Shown here: piece by piece, positions 62,701-64,000 of the stretch
How positions within the stretch are numbered: position 1 is the stretch's first letter
Layout of the letters: every line of letters begins with the position of its first letter
Assembly: GCA_017871115.1 (NCBI GenBank)
Contig: JAFCIZ010000011.1
Span: 699,501 to 763,500 of the forward strand
From: Cunninghamella blakesleeana
Taxonomy: Eukaryota > Mucoromycota > Mucoromycetes > Mucorales > Cunninghamellaceae
DNA length: 64,000 nt
Reading direction: 5' to 3'
Notes under the pieces: model-generated
The model's database searches: none
What the model saw: the letters and a program-made list of their open reading frames with translations, nothing else
What the model was told of the DNA's origin: nothing
Program-made: the position numbers and the translations under genes

Positions 62701-64000
62701 ATTAGGTTCTTTTATTTCTAATAATTCTTTATCATCATTGTTTTTGATCTGTATTTTATTATCATCCCAATTGTATGCAAGACCTAAAAAACCTATATCA
62801 AGTTTTGGTATTAAGTCTCTTCCAATCAAGATATCATAATCATTAGAAGATAGCTCTAATACATGGAATGAATGTGTAAGTATTAATCCATTGTATTTAA
62901 TGGAGACAGGTCCCGTAAGACCGATGTGTGAAGACGAATTATTTTTAGTGACAAAATGCAAATTAACATGTGGATTTTTATTAAACTTTATGTTATTATT
63001 AGAACAAAATTTCAGGCTAATCACAGATACATCAGCACCAGTGTCTAGCAAGGCTTTCATTCTAATGTCATTAACAATTAATGGTAATATAAAGGGATTA
63101 TTATTATTAGTATGATGTGTAGTTATCATATTAATATTAATGTTAATTTCATTTTTGTCTTTATTGCCTTCAACATCCATAGCATCTTCAAGTGTCTCTT
63201 CTATATCATCAGCAGCTTGTACTTCTAATTCATCCCAATCAAGATTCAAATCAATGTCAGCATGATGTTTAGGGAGAAGAAGAGTAGGAATAGCCGTGAC
63301 CTTAGGTGTGGACACATTTTTATTTGTAAAAGAGGTGGAAGCGTTAATAGCTTGTACTCTGTATGTTTGGTTTTTGAATTGCTTTCCCTTGCAATGTGAT
63401 TTATGTTCAGGTGTGTATACCTCAGGACAATTCCAACATTGTTTGCCAGCAACAACATTATTCGTAGCAACAGAAGTAGATACTGGAGCGTGTTTAGGAA
63501 TAAGTTTACTAGCAACAATTTTATTTTTTAATACTTTGCATTCCTCAGTAGTATGGCTTGATCTTTTACCATGTTCAGAACAGTATTTATCCCTTACAGG
63601 AAAACGATCACTACTGGTTCTTCTTTTGCTTCTTTTTGAATCAGAAGATTCTCCTTCATGGTCAAAAGCACGTTTCTGGGCATGTATATTGCGGGCAATA
63701 TTTAAAACCACAGAAGAAGAAGAAGGAACACCGTCAATATTATCATCACGTCCTTGCATGGCAATTAAAACACCATGTTGTAAAGAACGAGGAAGGGCAC
63801 GAAGACAGAGGACAGCCATGATTTCATCATCAGACCATTTAGCATTATGGTATGCAGCTTGAAATCTAAGACCAAACTCATTAACAGATTCACCATCATG
63901 CATCTTCATGTTTACTACATTTAAAGCATTTTTTATTCTTTTATCCTTGGCGTCAAAAGTATCTATGATCAGCTTGGAAGCTGTGGACCAAGATAAAGAT
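59725..64000 (-). CDS. Chromovirus Gag-Pol polyprotein (N-terminus off window)
   Basis: A single uninterrupted frame of at least 1,424 residues, open to the window edge. In order: the end of Gag (SVNEFGLRFQAAY, LRALPRSLQHGV) with Cys/His knuckle-like motifs; aspartic protease (ALLDTGADVSVIS); RT (TLAPKKDEYG, TTLDLKSAFHRFMI, GCPFGLKPLSSKFQ, catalytic TFVDDVVIHS); RNase H (VATDASDYGIGA, LYTDHRALTYL); integrase (HHCC with CPACQKY, then core Asp in AIDLCGPF, Asp in QSDNGTEFKN, Glu in NGVAERYVR); and a C-terminal chromodomain (YEVEAIINHRG, EYKIRWKGYSAEDDTWE). The chromodomain is thought to target insertion to modified histones. Gag and Pol share one frame without a slip. A run of about 26 A follows the stop. 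Confidence 0.95.
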   Translation of the reverse strand, partial: SLSWSTASKLIIDTFDAKDKRIKNALNVVNMKMHDGESVNEFGLRFQAAYHNAKWSDDEIMAVLCLRALPRSLQHGVLIAMQGRDDNIDGVPSSSSVVLNIARNIHAQKRAFDHEGESSDSKRSKRRTSSDRFPVRDKYCSEHGKRSSHTTEECKVLKNKIVASKLIPKHAPVSTSVATNNVVAGKQCWNCPEVYTPEHKSHCKGKQFKNQTYRVQAINASTSFTNKNVSTPKVTAIPTLLLPKHHADIDLNLDWDELEVQAADDIEETLEDAMDVEGNKDKNEINININMITTHHTNNNNPFILPLIVNDIRMKALLDTGADVSVISLKFCSNNNIKFNKNPHVNLHFVTKNNSSSHIGLTGPVSIKYNGLILTHSFHVLELSSNDYDILIGRDLIPKLDIGFLGLAYNWDDNKIQIKNNDDKELLEIKEPNNSPAGTKEERIIFIDSITPYIDENQLIPKTSFCTLDISVVKLNTPTMPSNDTNHRQYPIAYTMQPLVDEAVKTWLEEGTITIAPVDTTWNSPITLAPKKDEYGNITGKRPCLDPRHINKHLQDDIYPLPLINEIFENMHGSKIFTTLDLKSAFHRFMIHPDDQHKTTFTHKGRQYMFKGCPFGLKPLSSKFQRVMHHIFNGLPYVQTFVDDVVIHSKNMTEHIEHVSIAIKKLTEVNLILNPKKCHFAQTCVYLLGFCISDKGHDLDPRKVTNVLEWQRPKTGHAVQQFLGIVNYFRLHIANIAALTAPIDALRNYKNITNNDWTSVHEKHFNTIKQELQNNTLLHFPDLSKTFYVATDASDYGIGASLFQKINGKERHIGYMAKSLSKSQRNYSTNKRELLAIVFALKKYHKFLWGKPFVLYTDHRALTYLHTQKIASPMMIQWLDTLLDYSFTIIHLPGKLNTLPDLLSRLDIPDKEMEGDNKPNKSSQHLLANKGYANKKPNKIIKEKLDKIKQKEPYFEEKHFIQVIQNQTTDYITPPANQHKSILQRVHSFGHFGAEAIVKAVHNEGLHWVHIMKDALEIVKECPACQKYNIVRRGYNPLRPVFAYLPGDHWAIDLCGPFPTSTKGNNYLLVMVDVCTRFNIYRPLPDKKSDTVIHTLIQVFGDFGYPKIVQSDNGTEFKNQFFKNLYTTMNIDHRLSTPYHPRGNGVAERYVRIAQEIIQKHIQGTKVDWNWYTPIAQLAVNHKISKRLQTAPFSLMFARHMNTPYAALDKNKTDTDITSKNPISYQKLLDRMDYMADIVFPAIKERTDMIVKAQKEAFNKKYPIVNFPINSYVVARLPTRTSKLAPVYEGAYIVVNKTENGNYILKDMTGALTSRNYTPSELKLISHDETIPTDEIYEVEAIINHRGTEQNREYKIRWKGYSAEDDTWEKSIDINAQDCIDTYWKRINILKEKEKKNLNEKRNPLKRKQATSVIKKHGRRKLLA

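Larger units (their letters stand above)
59214..64000 (-). mobile_element. Chromodomain Ty3/gypsy element (chromovirus), 5' part off window
   Basis: Includes the 3' LTR, polypurine tract and a single Gag-Pol frame on the minus strand. The 5' LTR and start of Gag lie beyond 64000. It is inserted in the integrase gene of gypsy-2. Confidence 0.93.

Overview
The window is a piece of a strongly AT-rich eukaryotic nuclear genome. The host genes point to an early-diverging fungus, most likely Mucoromycota. They have short AT-rich spliceosomal introns (GT..AG, about 60-200 bp), fungal-type housekeeping genes (NUP188, RPL35, GLO3, a YDR061W-type ABC ATPase, a possible RSC58-like subunit, SYS1), and DIRS and Ty3 elements typical of that group. 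Several gene models below were spliced by hand from the sequence. The species cannot be fixed from this window.

Layout. 1-6.2 kb: the NUP188 nucleoporin gene (minus strand, C-terminus off the left edge). 7.4-10 kb: two orphan genes. 10.4-17.3 kb: a repeat graveyard (LINE fragments and LTRs of two families) holding two secreted-protein genes, one of them split by a solo LTR. 17.3-22.8 kb: a near full-length two-ORF LINE (minus). 22.9-23.7 kb: a large palindromic element in front of the ribosomal protein gene RPL35. 25.3 kb: a clean solo LTR. 26.2-33.9 kb: a compact block of four spliced or intact host genes (GLO3, ABC ATPase, RSC58-like, SYS1). 34.4 kb: an unexplained hairpin-rich, less AT-rich patch. 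35.9-37.5 kb: an intronless ABC-F gene of bacterial type. 38-41.7 kb: LTR and LINE relics around a secreted papain-fold protein that lacks its catalytic cysteine. 43.1-52.1 kb: two DIRS-type tyrosine-recombinase retrotransposons, one autonomous-looking (minus) and one lacking the recombinase (plus), with matching termini. 53.1 kb: a tRNA-Leu(UAA) gene. 53.6-59.2 kb: a Ty3/gypsy element (plus) with a canonical -1 frameshift site. From 59.2 kb to beyond the right edge: a chromodomain Ty3/gypsy element (minus) nested in the integrase of the previous one.

How it fits together. The 408-411 bp LTR of the chromodomain element is the source of the solo LTRs at 11.7, 15.0, 15.7 and 25.3 kb and of the decayed copies at 35.3 and 38.1 kb. 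At least two of these carry perfect 5-bp target-site duplications. A second LTR family (552 bp) has a solo copy at 38.7 kb with its own 5-bp duplication. The host genes divide into conserved housekeeping genes in repeat-poor blocks and secreted or orphan genes (12.1, 15.6 and 40.5 kb) embedded in repeats.

The most unusual items are the pseudoenzyme papain-fold protein, the bacterial-type ABC-F gene, the recombinase-less DIRS element with an intact ORF and an internal empty-site paralog, and the split cysteine-rich secreted gene.
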